A DNA stretch of 28,362 nucleotides. Origin: Candidatus Thorarchaeota archaeon. GTDB lineage: Archaea > Asgardarchaeota > Thorarchaeia > Thorarchaeales > Thorarchaeaceae. Below the pieces are notes generated by a model. It was given only the letters and a program-made list of their open reading frames with translations. It ran no database searches and had not been told where the DNA came from. The position numbers and the translations under genes were made by a program. The stretch spans positions 1-28,362 of the forward strand of contig JAEORG010000070.1 of assembly GCA_016841005.1 (NCBI GenBank). The letters are read 5' to 3'. Positions 1-7,265 of the stretch are shown in pieces; within the stretch, counting starts at the first letter, position 1, and the number at the start of each line of letters is the position of its first letter.

Positions 1-182
1 AAGAAAGAGAATCTTCCTCCAGATTGCATAACCAAAAGCCATGGGTAAAGAACATGAAAAGAACTTGGACAGAGCTTCCCTCTATCTGTAGGATAGTCAT
101 AGGTATCACCTTTTACTTGACCTATCGAACATTTACCATTATTCAGAACTTCTAACACCTCAATCTTGATCTTCACTGGCAT
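1..182 (-). CDS. TIGR04076 family protein, N-terminal part (runs off the window's left edge)
   Basis: Reading the minus strand from the ATG at 182 gives 60 codons without a stop before the sequence ends, so the C-terminal part is missing. The product begins MPVKIKIEVLEVL and contains NNGKCSIGQVKGDTYD, GKLCPSSFHVLYPWL and SGGRFSF. This matches the pattern I know for the small TIGR04076 family: a 'VKI.VLEV..GKC..G...GD' opening, then 'G..CP.AFH.LYP', then a 'GG.F' tail. The function of the family is not established. Cys18 and Cys38 lie at the usual conserved places. An in-frame ATG at 200 would add six residues; I prefer 182 because the family sequence starts there. Neither start has a clear Shine-Dalgarno. 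The gene is divergent from the gene at 265, with about 80 bp between them to hold both promoters. Confidence 0.72.
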   Translation of the reverse strand, partial: MPVKIKIEVLEVLNNGKCSIGQVKGDTYDYPTDRGKLCPSSFHVLYPWLLVMQSGGRFSF

Positions 183-264
183 GAGTATCAATCCAATCAT
201 GAGTCTGAAGAAGAATCACTAATAGAGTAATCTGACTGCGCATTCTTGATTGCAGTTAATAATC

Positions 265-930
265 ATGACCAACAAGAAAGCAATATTAGCAATACCAGAA
301 GGTTTTCAATGTCCACAGGTGTACATGCGCACAACCGAACTATATGGGACCAAAACGAAAACTAAGGAGCTAGGCTACACCATGATTCCATCAGATAATG
401 GGGGAGATTCATTCGCCATATGGTGTCCACTCGTACCATTCAGCAAGCTCAAGTCCTTAGCACATCATTTTGTAGAATTAGAGAGAGTCAATGACCGATA
501 TGATGATTGGCGTGCTTCCATGCGAACGAAGAAGATTGTTGGAGTACATGTTGGAGTATTGCTTGATAGAGTTCGAATTCTTTTGATGGGGATTGGTATT
601 GCTTGTGCCTCAAATCGAATTCTTGCAGATAATCTTCAGGCTATTATTTCAGATTGTCTGAGAAAAAGTTGTCTTCAATCTCTTGAGAAAGTCAGAGAAG
701 GAAAAGATCCCAATGTTGTTAGTGTGATTAAGAAGTTCTTTGAGCTTCTTAGATTTACTCGAGATATTTACCCAGAAGAAGAAGTTGAGAAAGCTGGAAA
801 TGCAATTGGGATATACTTGTCCCCTCAAAACCGAACTATTGCATTAGATGTTTCAGCAACAATTGTAAAAGCAGTGTACATCCGCCTCTTGAGTCCTGAC
901 CCGTGGCAGTTTACCGATGATTGTGATTAA
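265..930 (+). CDS. Conserved-looking hypothetical protein, 221 aa
   Basis: I do not recognise this protein. The ATG at 265 (MTNKKAILAIPEGFQCP) is preferred; a TTG at 250 would add five residues (MQLII). There is no clear Shine-Dalgarno, so the message may be leaderless. The product looks soluble and mixed alpha/beta, with charged helical stretches in the middle and C-terminal half (for example around KVREGKDPNVVSVIKKFFELL). There is no signal peptide and no convincing membrane helix; one hydrophobic stretch near residues 95-115 (DRVRILLMGIGIACAS) is short and flanked by charges. It stands alone, divergent from the TIGR04076-type gene and ending four bases before the end of the convergent phosphoesterase gene. 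Codon usage resembles the neighbours, so I accept it as a real gene without a function. Confidence 0.6.
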   Translation: MTNKKAILAIPEGFQCPQVYMRTTELYGTKTKTKELGYTMIPSDNGGDSFAIWCPLVPFSKLKSLAHHFVELERVNDRYDDWRASMRTKKIVGVHVGVLLDRVRILLMGIGIACASNRILADNLQAIISDCLRKSCLQSLEKVREGKDPNVVSVIKKFFELLRFTRDIYPEEEVEKAGNAIGIYLSPQNRTIALDVSATIVKAVYIRLLSPDPWQFTDDCD

Positions 931-934
931 TTTG

Positions 935-1525
935 CTATACTCTGTGTACCTCGTCGATATCAAGTCTGAAATGGAATTTAGATGTTTTCGTCTTTTTCCA
1001 GTCTGTCTGGTGGAGAATCACAAGGATTTCGTCTACGTTTGCATCTATTTCTATAAAACTTGCATCTGTGCGACCTGCCCAACCTCCAGTCGCTCCAGAG
1101 ATGGTCCCTGGATTGAGAAATAGCTTGTTCTTGTATAGGTCAACAGCTGCCTGATGGGTATGACCATGAATTGCAATGTGTGCTTGGACATTATCTGCAA
1201 TCTCCCAGAGTTGTTTGATATTTCCACGTGGACGAAGCTGAGTACCGTGGATAAGCAGAATGTTGAATGATTCTATCTGGACCTTTTCATGAAAACTGTG
1301 AGCACTTGTTGAGTAATCCATATTCCCTCTGACGATAAAATATCTGGGTAGTGGAGGGAACGCAGCTAGCATATCCTCCTCTCGTACTAAATCACCAGTA
1401 ATTAGGGCGAATTCATACTTGGCTTCAACGATATGTCTATAGAAATCCTTGGGAATTGAATCCCTTCTTGAGGGCATATGAGTATCTCCAAAGACCAAGA
1501 CCTTCAATTCTTCACACTCTGACAA
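935..1525 (-). CDS. YfcE/MJ0936/Vps29-type metallophosphoesterase
   Basis: This is a calcineurin-like metallophosphoesterase of the small single-domain type (196 aa) that includes MJ0936, YfcE and the fold of eukaryotic Vps29. The full metal-binding set is visible: GDTH at residues 13-16 (D14, H16), GDL at 44-46 (D45), GNMD at 67-70 (N68, D70), HG at 93-94, and HGHTH at 120-124. The active site looks intact, so phosphodiesterase or phosphatase activity on an unknown substrate is likely. The usual family ending 'LFLNPGTISG' is present near 135-144. The proposed start is TTG at 1525, directly after the TGA of the MutS2-like gene and in the same reading phase. A second TTG at 1507 (LKVLVFGDTH) would match typical family starts better. 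Neither has a strong ribosome site, which suggests translational coupling to the upstream gene. Confidence 0.86.
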   Translation of the reverse strand: MSECEELKVLVFGDTHMPSRRDSIPKDFYRHIVEAKYEFALITGDLVREEDMLAAFPPLPRYFIVRGNMDYSTSAHSFHEKVQIESFNILLIHGTQLRPRGNIKQLWEIADNVQAHIAIHGHTHQAAVDLYKNKLFLNPGTISGATGGWAGRTDASFIEIDANVDEILVILHQTDWKKTKTSKFHFRLDIDEVHRV

Positions 1526-3811
1526 TCAAGTAGTTCTTTCACGACTCAGATTGTCAAGAATCTTATCATAGACCTCTTTCTTCTTTCCTCGGGCTAGCTT
1601 GGATAACCGCTCCACAATAAGCTCCGGAGTACTACGAGCAACAACACCAAAACGGGGAGTTCTATCGACGATGAGTTCCAAGTTCTCGTCCAATCCTCTT
1701 GCTTCGATACCATCAATTCTAACTGGCACTTCAGTTACTTCTTGAATTTCTTTTGCTAGGTGACTGCAGATAACTGTACAACTGTTCTCATCTCTCTGAA
1801 GTATCTCAATAAGTCCTGCTATCACATTGGCTGCACTTCCAGGTTCGGTAATGGCCTCGACTTCATCGAAGAGTGCGAGCTTGGATTTTTCTGATACCAC
1901 AATGTCTGCGAACTGTTTGAGGGTTGTTTCAAAGGCACCAGCACTTACCACTCCACGGCTCTTATAGAAGAAGAATATCTCCTCAAAGGCTCGAAGATAT
2001 GTTTCCTCAGCAGGTACTGGAAATCCTGCCTGAGCCATTGTTGCAATTTGCGCCAAAGTCTGAATTGTTGTTGTTTTTCCACCACTGTTTGCACCTGATA
2101 GTAGTGCGCAATTCTCTCCAGCTGTTCCTTCAGGATGTACGGGGGTTCCTCCGATTGCATATTCAATTGGCTGTACTTCTGGGTGTCTACCCTTTAACAT
2201 ACTCTCTACTAGGAAGATATTCCTTGCACCCCTTACACCAATACCAGAGTGTTCTAACGATATCTGTGGTCTTGCCAATTTGTAATCGGTGGAGAATAGA
2301 CCAACAGCCAAAAAGAGATCAAACTCCAGCAGAGTTTGCACAGCCTTTGTAACAGCTTCTTGCAGTTTTTCGAGGTCATTTGCATACTTTTTGATAAGTT
2401 TGAACTGCCGATCAGCATATTTTCTTCGGAGCTTATCCTCTAGGTCATTAACTTGTGTCAAGACAAGTTTGACAGGGAGTGCAATCTCCTCGCTGATTAT
2501 GCCTGTTGCCCAATCAGCTTCTCGTGCAGAGAGTCCTAACATCTGTACGAGTTTGTCTTCGGCTTCTTGTGATGTGTTTGTGAAAGTTTCAATAATCTCT
2601 GCAGGAAGCATATTTCTCATTGCATTGCTCTCTGCACCATCAATGTCAGCAGATTGCAGAATATTGATGATTTGCTGTCCACCTAGAGTAATCTGACTCT
2701 TCACAATCCGTTGAGTGATTTCTTCATTAAGCCATGCTTCTGTTTCTGCAATTGCTGTTGGATATGACTTCACAGCTTTCCGAAAACGGTCGAGTTCAGG
2801 GTCAACACCCACAGCAATATCTCCATCTTCATTCAGATTAGCTAGGATATCCCGAACCTTCGTTAATTGGTCAAAGTCTAGTCCGTCGGCGAACTGTTTC
2901 ACAGAATCGTTGTTGGGTATCTTATCAAACTCATTAGCAAGAGCACAAGCCGCATCAATCACACGATAATTTCTTGCATAGAATCCAATCGTTTCTTCTG
3001 GGAGAACATCTGCAAGAGACCAGTCCTTACCCAGTGCTTCCACGTTGTCAAGCATATCCACTGATTCATCATACAGACCAAATGGTGATACATAGAAGAC
3101 TAGATCATATCCTTGAGCGTAATCTGCAGCATTCTCACCATCGGATAATACATAGACTGGGCACCATCTATCTACACCTGCTCTAATAAGAGTGTCAAAG
3201 ACCTTCTCATCATTTGTGATGATGACTCGTCCCTCAATTCTTCTTGGTTTGATTCTGCGATAAAGTCCTCGTACCTGAGTAAGATGGGTCTTTAAGAAGG
3301 CTCTCTGATCTTGAGAGAGACCTTTAGCCATCTTGGTAGCGTCTGCAAAGTATCCCTGACGCTTCTCAATCTCATCGATTCTTTCAGGTGGGAGGGGAAA
3401 ATAGAGATAGAGCTTGTCCTTGGCATATCCTGTATTTGCATATCCCCTAATTATATCGACAACTTGGTCGAAAATCTTCCTAACATCTGTGCTTCGGAGA
3501 ATCATGTTGGAGGTTACTCCAAACTGCGACTCATAAGCAGCCTTCACGATATTGACTGCCTGTCGTGCTCCGATACCGGGAACAGCCGCAACAAGATCGA
3601 CACGGGAATCTAGTATCACCTTGAGCGCAACGGCCTCGTTGCCAAAGTGTTCGACTAGCGCTTTATGGACCTTCTCGCCCACGCCAGGAATGTCTGAAAT
3701 GTTCTCTATGCTCAATACATCTACTCCTGATTGGCATGCTGGTTCGTCGTCAAACGCCTGCCCTAAAAGGTTTGACTCTCGGACTGTTTCAGGTATTGTT
3801 ACTGCCTCCAC
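1526..3811 (-). CDS. Archaeal MutS2-like ATPase with N-terminal helix-hairpin-helix motifs
   Basis: This 761-residue protein belongs to the MutS family of DNA-binding ATPases, in the archaeal branch that lacks the mismatch-reading domain. Two helix-hairpin-helix motifs lie at the N-terminus: ISDIPGVGEKVHKALVEHF (about 38-56) and VAAVPGIGARQAVNIVKA (about 74-91). A long charged, helical middle (about 340-490) corresponds to the lever/clamp region. The C-terminal ATPase has a Walker A GANSGGKTTT (573-582), VSAGAFETTLKQF (622-634), Walker B LALFDE (645-650) and ICSHLAKEI (681-689). No FxE mismatch motif and no C-terminal Smr nuclease domain are seen. Related proteins bind branched DNA or act on recombination intermediates or translation; the role here is unknown. 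Start is GTG at 3811. It is the third gene of a probable proS-downstream run and is fused head-to-stop with the phosphoesterase. Confidence 0.88.
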   Translation of the reverse strand: MEAVTIPETVRESNLLGQAFDDEPACQSGVDVLSIENISDIPGVGEKVHKALVEHFGNEAVALKVILDSRVDLVAAVPGIGARQAVNIVKAAYESQFGVTSNMILRSTDVRKIFDQVVDIIRGYANTGYAKDKLYLYFPLPPERIDEIEKRQGYFADATKMAKGLSQDQRAFLKTHLTQVRGLYRRIKPRRIEGRVIITNDEKVFDTLIRAGVDRWCPVYVLSDGENAADYAQGYDLVFYVSPFGLYDESVDMLDNVEALGKDWSLADVLPEETIGFYARNYRVIDAACALANEFDKIPNNDSVKQFADGLDFDQLTKVRDILANLNEDGDIAVGVDPELDRFRKAVKSYPTAIAETEAWLNEEITQRIVKSQITLGGQQIINILQSADIDGAESNAMRNMLPAEIIETFTNTSQEAEDKLVQMLGLSAREADWATGIISEEIALPVKLVLTQVNDLEDKLRRKYADRQFKLIKKYANDLEKLQEAVTKAVQTLLEFDLFLAVGLFSTDYKLARPQISLEHSGIGVRGARNIFLVESMLKGRHPEVQPIEYAIGGTPVHPEGTAGENCALLSGANSGGKTTTIQTLAQIATMAQAGFPVPAEETYLRAFEEIFFFYKSRGVVSAGAFETTLKQFADIVVSEKSKLALFDEVEAITEPGSAANVIAGLIEILQRDENSCTVICSHLAKEIQEVTEVPVRIDGIEARGLDENLELIVDRTPRFGVVARSTPELIVERLSKLARGKKKEVYDKILDNLSRERTT

Positions 3812-3823
3812 ATCAATGATATC

Positions 3824-3842
3824 AGGAATTCTTCGAATTCCT
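3824..3842. promoter_or_regulatory. 19-bp inverted repeat in the leader of the MutS2-like gene
   Basis: AGGAATTCTTCGAATTCCT is a perfect 8-bp inverted repeat with a TTC spacer, 12 bp upstream of the GTG start of the MutS2-like gene. It could be an operator or a hairpin in the mRNA leader close to the start codon. Symmetry alone is the evidence. Confidence 0.3.
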
Positions 3843-3906
3843 TTCTGGAGATGTGTAGCAGATTTCTATTGAAAAACCCCCTAAGAAAATGAAAAAAGGC
3901 GCGAAA

Positions 3907-4893
3907 TTAGTATCCAAGGTTCATATCTACCTGATTTTCAATTTTTTCTCCTCTAATAAACCTGAGAATGTTCTCACCTACAAAGATCATCTGCTCCCTC
4001 ATGATCTCTGCAGAATATGCAGCTCGATGAGGTGAAAGAACAACATTTTCGAGTTCATGAAAGGGGTATTTCTCAGAAGGTAGCTTGCCTGAACCACCCC
4101 ATTGAGCAGGATAGTCCCACCAGACATCAATTCCAGCTCCACCAATCTCGTTTTCCTTTAATGCGTGAAACAATGATTCTTCATCAACAATTTGGCCTCT
4201 TGATATATTGATCAGTAATGAGGTGCTTTTCATCGTCTTCAGAAATTTGGAGTCGACCAAGTTTTGAGATTCTACTGTTAGAGGAAGAGATAGGATGACA
4301 AAATCAACTTCGGGAAGAATCTCTAGAATATCTTCAACACAAATCACTCTATCTACTATTCCAGGGAATTTTACCTCTCCGGACCTAGTGGCTGCGTAAA
4401 GCTGAACATTGAATCCTTTCATGCGTTTGGCAATCTCAAGACCAATATTTCCTAATCCTATGATAAGACAGGTCTTCCCTCTGATTTGGATATTTGGAAG
4501 AGGGCCACCCCATGCATATTTCCAATCACCTTGTCTGATATTTGAATCAGAATGGAGAATTCGTTTCGCAGTTGCTAGTAACAGCATTATTGCATACTCA
4601 GCTACTTCTTCAGCATTGGTATGATCATTACAGACGATTATATCACCTCGTTCCAGAACAGCCTCTCGATCAATTTTGTCAATTCCAGCACCAAATGCTT
4701 GAATCATCTTCAGTGATTTAGCTCCTCGAATATACTCATTTGGAACTCGCCCAGAAACGATTATATCGGCATCGACTCCTGCTTCGAGCATGGCTTCTAC
4801 TGTTCGTTCGGATCCTACGACAGTCGCTTCATTTCCAATAACTTTTCTTATTGTTTCTACAATACGTTCAGAGTAGGGAACAAGTACCTTCAA
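3907..4893 (-). CDS. D-2-hydroxyacid dehydrogenase-family NAD(P)-binding protein with atypical active site
   Basis: The 328-residue protein has the two-domain organisation of D-isomer 2-hydroxyacid dehydrogenases (phosphoglycerate, glyoxylate and lactate dehydrogenase family). Visible marks are HTNAEEVAEYAI (91-102), the NAD-binding GLGNIG (146-151), INISRGQIVDE (229-238, catalytic Arg232) and LSPHRAAYS (286-294, catalytic His289). The segment that normally reads 'DVFxxEP', carrying the catalytic Glu, reads DVWWDYP here (256-262), so Glu is replaced by Tyr, with an Asp one residue earlier. Activity may be altered, or this may be a subfamily with its own chemistry. The substrate cannot be predicted. 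Start is TTG at 4893 with GGAG about ten bases upstream (ctcc at 4904-4907 on the plus strand). It lies between proS and the MutS2-like gene with about 90 bp on each side, so co-transcription is possible but not certain. Confidence 0.82.
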   Translation of the reverse strand: MKVLVPYSERIVETIRKVIGNEATVVGSERTVEAMLEAGVDADIIVSGRVPNEYIRGAKSLKMIQAFGAGIDKIDREAVLERGDIIVCNDHTNAEEVAEYAIMLLLATAKRILHSDSNIRQGDWKYAWGGPLPNIQIRGKTCLIIGLGNIGLEIAKRMKGFNVQLYAATRSGEVKFPGIVDRVICVEDILEILPEVDFVILSLPLTVESQNLVDSKFLKTMKSTSLLINISRGQIVDEESLFHALKENEIGGAGIDVWWDYPAQWGGSGKLPSEKYPFHELENVVLSPHRAAYSAEIMREQMIFVGENILRFIRGEKIENQVDMNLGY

Positions 4894-4952
4894 AGAAAAC
4901 GCTCTCCAAGTGGTAAACAGAATGCTGCTCGTACTTATGAAGAAAGAGATAT

Positions 4953-4974
4953 GGTCAGGAGAATACTCCCGACC
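4953..4974 (-). terminator. Hairpin just downstream of proS
   Basis: On the minus strand the RNA would read GGUCGGGAG-UAUU-CUCCUGACC: nine base pairs including one G-U, with a four-base loop. It begins about eight bases after the proS stop and is followed by the pyrimidine-rich AUAUCUCUUUCUUC. It could be a terminator, a processing site or a 3'-end stabiliser between proS and the dehydrogenase gene. Confidence 0.45.
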
Positions 4975-4982
4975 TTTATCGA

Positions 4983-6467
4983 TTAATATGATCTTGCAAC
5001 GTAAACGATTTCAGTAGCAGGTTTGCCGCAGTTCACACAGACTCCTGTGGCGATATCCTCTACATCAGTTCGAGTACCTCGAACTTCTCCACCTGTCTTG
5101 TCCTTGATTTCTTCATCGCAGGGAAGACCATCCATCTCAGTAGTACAGAAGGGGACACGAGCAATCTTACCGTTCTCTAAGGCATCTGCTATTCCACCCA
5201 TGGTATCTGCATCTACTATCAGACCTTCGAACTTTGATTCAGCAATAGCACGGAGATTTGCATCGATTTCCTTACCCAAAGTAGAAATTGTCTTCTTTAG
5301 AGTAGAAACTTCAACCGTTTTGCGTTTCATTGTGTCTCTACGCATTACTATGACTTTCTTCTCCTTGATATCTCTAGGACCTGCCTCAATTCGAATGGGA
5401 ACTCCCTTCATCTCCCAATAGTTGTACTTCCAACCGGGAGTCTGGTCTCTATTATCAAGATGAACTCTGAATCCAGCCTTCTTGAGTTTCTTTGCTATAT
5501 CCTCGCAGTATGCCATTACCGCTTCCATGGTTTTATCCTTGTAAATGGGGACGATGACAACCTGATATGGAGCTATCTTGAAAGGTAATCGGAGACCCTT
5601 GTCATCTCCATGAACCGAAATCATTGCCCCATAGATACGGGATATCGCAGGACCGTAACAGGTCTGCCAAGCATATGCCATCTCATTATTTTCGTTCAAG
5701 TACTTGATATCAAATGCTCTGGCGAAATTATCCCCTAAATCGTGTGTTGAGGGGAGTTGGATTACCTTTCCATCAGGCATCAGAGTATCAGCTGCATATG
5801 TATTGAGCCCTCCAGGAAACTTATCCCATTGTGTTCTCTTGAAGACCATAACAGGGATACCATAGTGTTCCGTAACCACTTCCTTGGTTATCTCAAGATC
5901 TTCTTGCACTTGCGCCAATGCTTCTTCATGAGTGGCAAAGACGTTATGACTCTCAATCCAGAGAAACTCACGTCCTCTAAGAAAAGGTCGTGTGCTCTTG
6001 ATCTCTGATCTAAAGACTGAACACCTCTGATAGAGTTTGTAGGGGAGGTCTCTCCAGCTTCGTAGCCACAGTGAGTACATTGGATAGATAGCTGTTTCAC
6101 TTGTGGGTCTCAAAGCCAAGGGTTCTTCTAGTTTCTCACCATTGCCAATCTCTCGTATCCAAAACACCTGAGGAGTAAAGCCCTCAACGTGATCAGCTTC
6201 CTTCACAAGATTGCTCTCGGGTATCACTGTAGGAAAGAGCATAGGTTGATGATCTCTATTCTGGAATGCATCTTCAAGATAGTCGAACATTAAGTTCATC
6301 GACATAAAACTCCAAGGCAGGAATGGAGTGAAGCCCTTGACACCATAGCGAATGTCCGCTAGTTCTGCTACTCTACATATTTCTCCATACCAGTCCGGAA
6401 AGTCTTTTTCCTTACTGATATCGAAAATTGCCTGTTTCTTGTCTTTGTTCTGTTCACTACCATTCAT
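4983..6467 (-). CDS. proS: Prolyl-tRNA synthetase, archaeal/eukaryotic type
   Basis: ProS charges tRNA-Pro with proline in the cytoplasm. At 494 residues it has the length of the archaeal/eukaryotic class, without the bacterial editing insertion. Class II features are in order: motif 2 region with LALRPTSE (117-124) and FRSEIKSTRPFLRGREFLW (152-170), the ESHNVFATHEEA segment (172-183), and the motif 3 region AISRIYGAMISVHGDDKG (274-291). The anticodon-binding domain follows (about 300-400), with VIVPIYKDK and LDNRDQTPGWKYNYWEMKGVPIRIE. The C-terminal zinc-type domain has four cysteines (C441, C450, C477, C480) and ends in the typical terminal Tyr (ARSY). The ATG at 6467 is the natural start, since the family sequence (FPDWYGEICRVAELADIRYGVKG) begins 20 residues later. 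nadM lies 151 bp upstream; a hairpin follows the stop. Confidence 0.97.
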   Translation of the reverse strand: MNGSEQNKDKKQAIFDISKEKDFPDWYGEICRVAELADIRYGVKGFTPFLPWSFMSMNLMFDYLEDAFQNRDHQPMLFPTVIPESNLVKEADHVEGFTPQVFWIREIGNGEKLEEPLALRPTSETAIYPMYSLWLRSWRDLPYKLYQRCSVFRSEIKSTRPFLRGREFLWIESHNVFATHEEALAQVQEDLEITKEVVTEHYGIPVMVFKRTQWDKFPGGLNTYAADTLMPDGKVIQLPSTHDLGDNFARAFDIKYLNENNEMAYAWQTCYGPAISRIYGAMISVHGDDKGLRLPFKIAPYQVVIVPIYKDKTMEAVMAYCEDIAKKLKKAGFRVHLDNRDQTPGWKYNYWEMKGVPIRIEAGPRDIKEKKVIVMRRDTMKRKTVEVSTLKKTISTLGKEIDANLRAIAESKFEGLIVDADTMGGIADALENGKIARVPFCTTEMDGLPCDEEIKDKTGGEVRGTRTDVEDIATGVCVNCGKPATEIVYVARSY

Positions 6468-6592
6468 AGTATCATCTCATTGTGATTTGACTGAGTTTTA
6501 GAGTATTGGCTAGGACATAAAATCAGACTTCTAGTTAAATGGAACGCATTCACCTAGCATATCGTTCACCGAAGTACTGTCCGACGGTATTC

Positions 6593-6601
6593 ATATTTAA
6601 A
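6593..6601 (-). promoter_or_regulatory. Possible TATA element upstream of proS
   Basis: TTTAAATAT reads on the minus strand in the 151-bp gap between nadM and proS. It would place a transcript start near 6570 and leave a leader of about 100 bases, which is long for an archaeon. A weaker ATTTTATG-like element nearer the gene is an alternative, so this is tentative. Confidence 0.25.
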
Positions 6602-6618
6602 CTCTGCTCAAGGCAAGC

Positions 6619-7143
6619 CTAACGTTTCGTCGTGTTGTTACCGACCTCTTTAATACGCTCATCCCACTTGTATTTCTTCATCAGTTCAACTGCACCTGGA
6701 GGTACTAGTGTTGTCCATTCTTCATTATTCCAACGAATTAAATCGCGAACATGATTGGCACTATATGATGATCTTTCTAAAAGCGTAGTTTCATCTATTA
6801 TTATTCCACTATCTCGCATCAAGCTCTGTACGAGAGGATTGTGAGTGTATGCCTTCTCAAAGTATGGAACATAGCTCTTGAGGTGTGCAATCCATAGAGG
6901 GTTGATGTTGATATCAGGGATAGGGATGATGTCAATCTTCTCTAGAGGTAGGCCTTCATCCATCAGTGCTCGTTTAATTAGCATCACTCGCTCACCACCT
7001 GTAAACGGGTTGTTTGGTGTGTGTGAGTATTGTGCACTTCCTATTGCAATGATTATCTCTTCACCTTTCTCAAGTATTTGCTTGATAGTGTGCATATGTC
7101 CAAGGTGAATGGGCTGAAACCGCCCAATGAATATAGATCGCAT
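6619..7143 (-). CDS. nadM: Nicotinamide-nucleotide adenylyltransferase, archaeal NadM type
   Basis: NadM joins ATP and nicotinamide mononucleotide to make NAD+. The protein (174 aa from this start) has the nucleotidyl-transfer motif GRFQPIHLGH at residues 7-16, then NPFTGGERVMLIKRAL (about 45-60) and a C-terminal SANHVRDLI segment in the place of the usual ISxTxxR, which binds phosphate. Length and motif order match the archaeal family. The ATG at 7143 (MRSIFIGRFQP) is chosen because archaeal members begin three to six residues before GRFQP; an upstream ATG at 7152 and a TTG at 7191 would add residues without family resemblance. No strong Shine-Dalgarno is visible. The gene is divergent from rtcA across about 120 bp and precedes proS on the same strand. 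Confidence 0.93.
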   Translation of the reverse strand: MRSIFIGRFQPIHLGHMHTIKQILEKGEEIIIAIGSAQYSHTPNNPFTGGERVMLIKRALMDEGLPLEKIDIIPIPDININPLWIAHLKSYVPYFEKAYTHNPLVQSLMRDSGIIIDETTLLERSSYSANHVRDLIRWNNEEWTTLVPPGAVELMKKYKWDERIKEVGNNTTKR

Positions 7144-7265
7144 TGAAATCATTTGATTCTGAGATTTATGTTGTAAATAAGGATTAGGCAAGGACCTATC
7201 TAGTCGAGTAATTCATGTGAAATGCTTAACTTGAATGAAGATTGGATGGATATGGGTTCCAAAAC

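Noticed and set aside
3552..3872. Plus-strand open frames across 1900-3900, including one of 106 codons
   Set aside because: They are antisense to the clearly coding MutS2-like gene and show no family motifs or ribosome sites.
6468..6618. The nadM-proS spacer as a possible tRNA or riboswitch
   Set aside because: No cloverleaf, no T-loop consensus and no recognisable riboswitch core could be found by eye.
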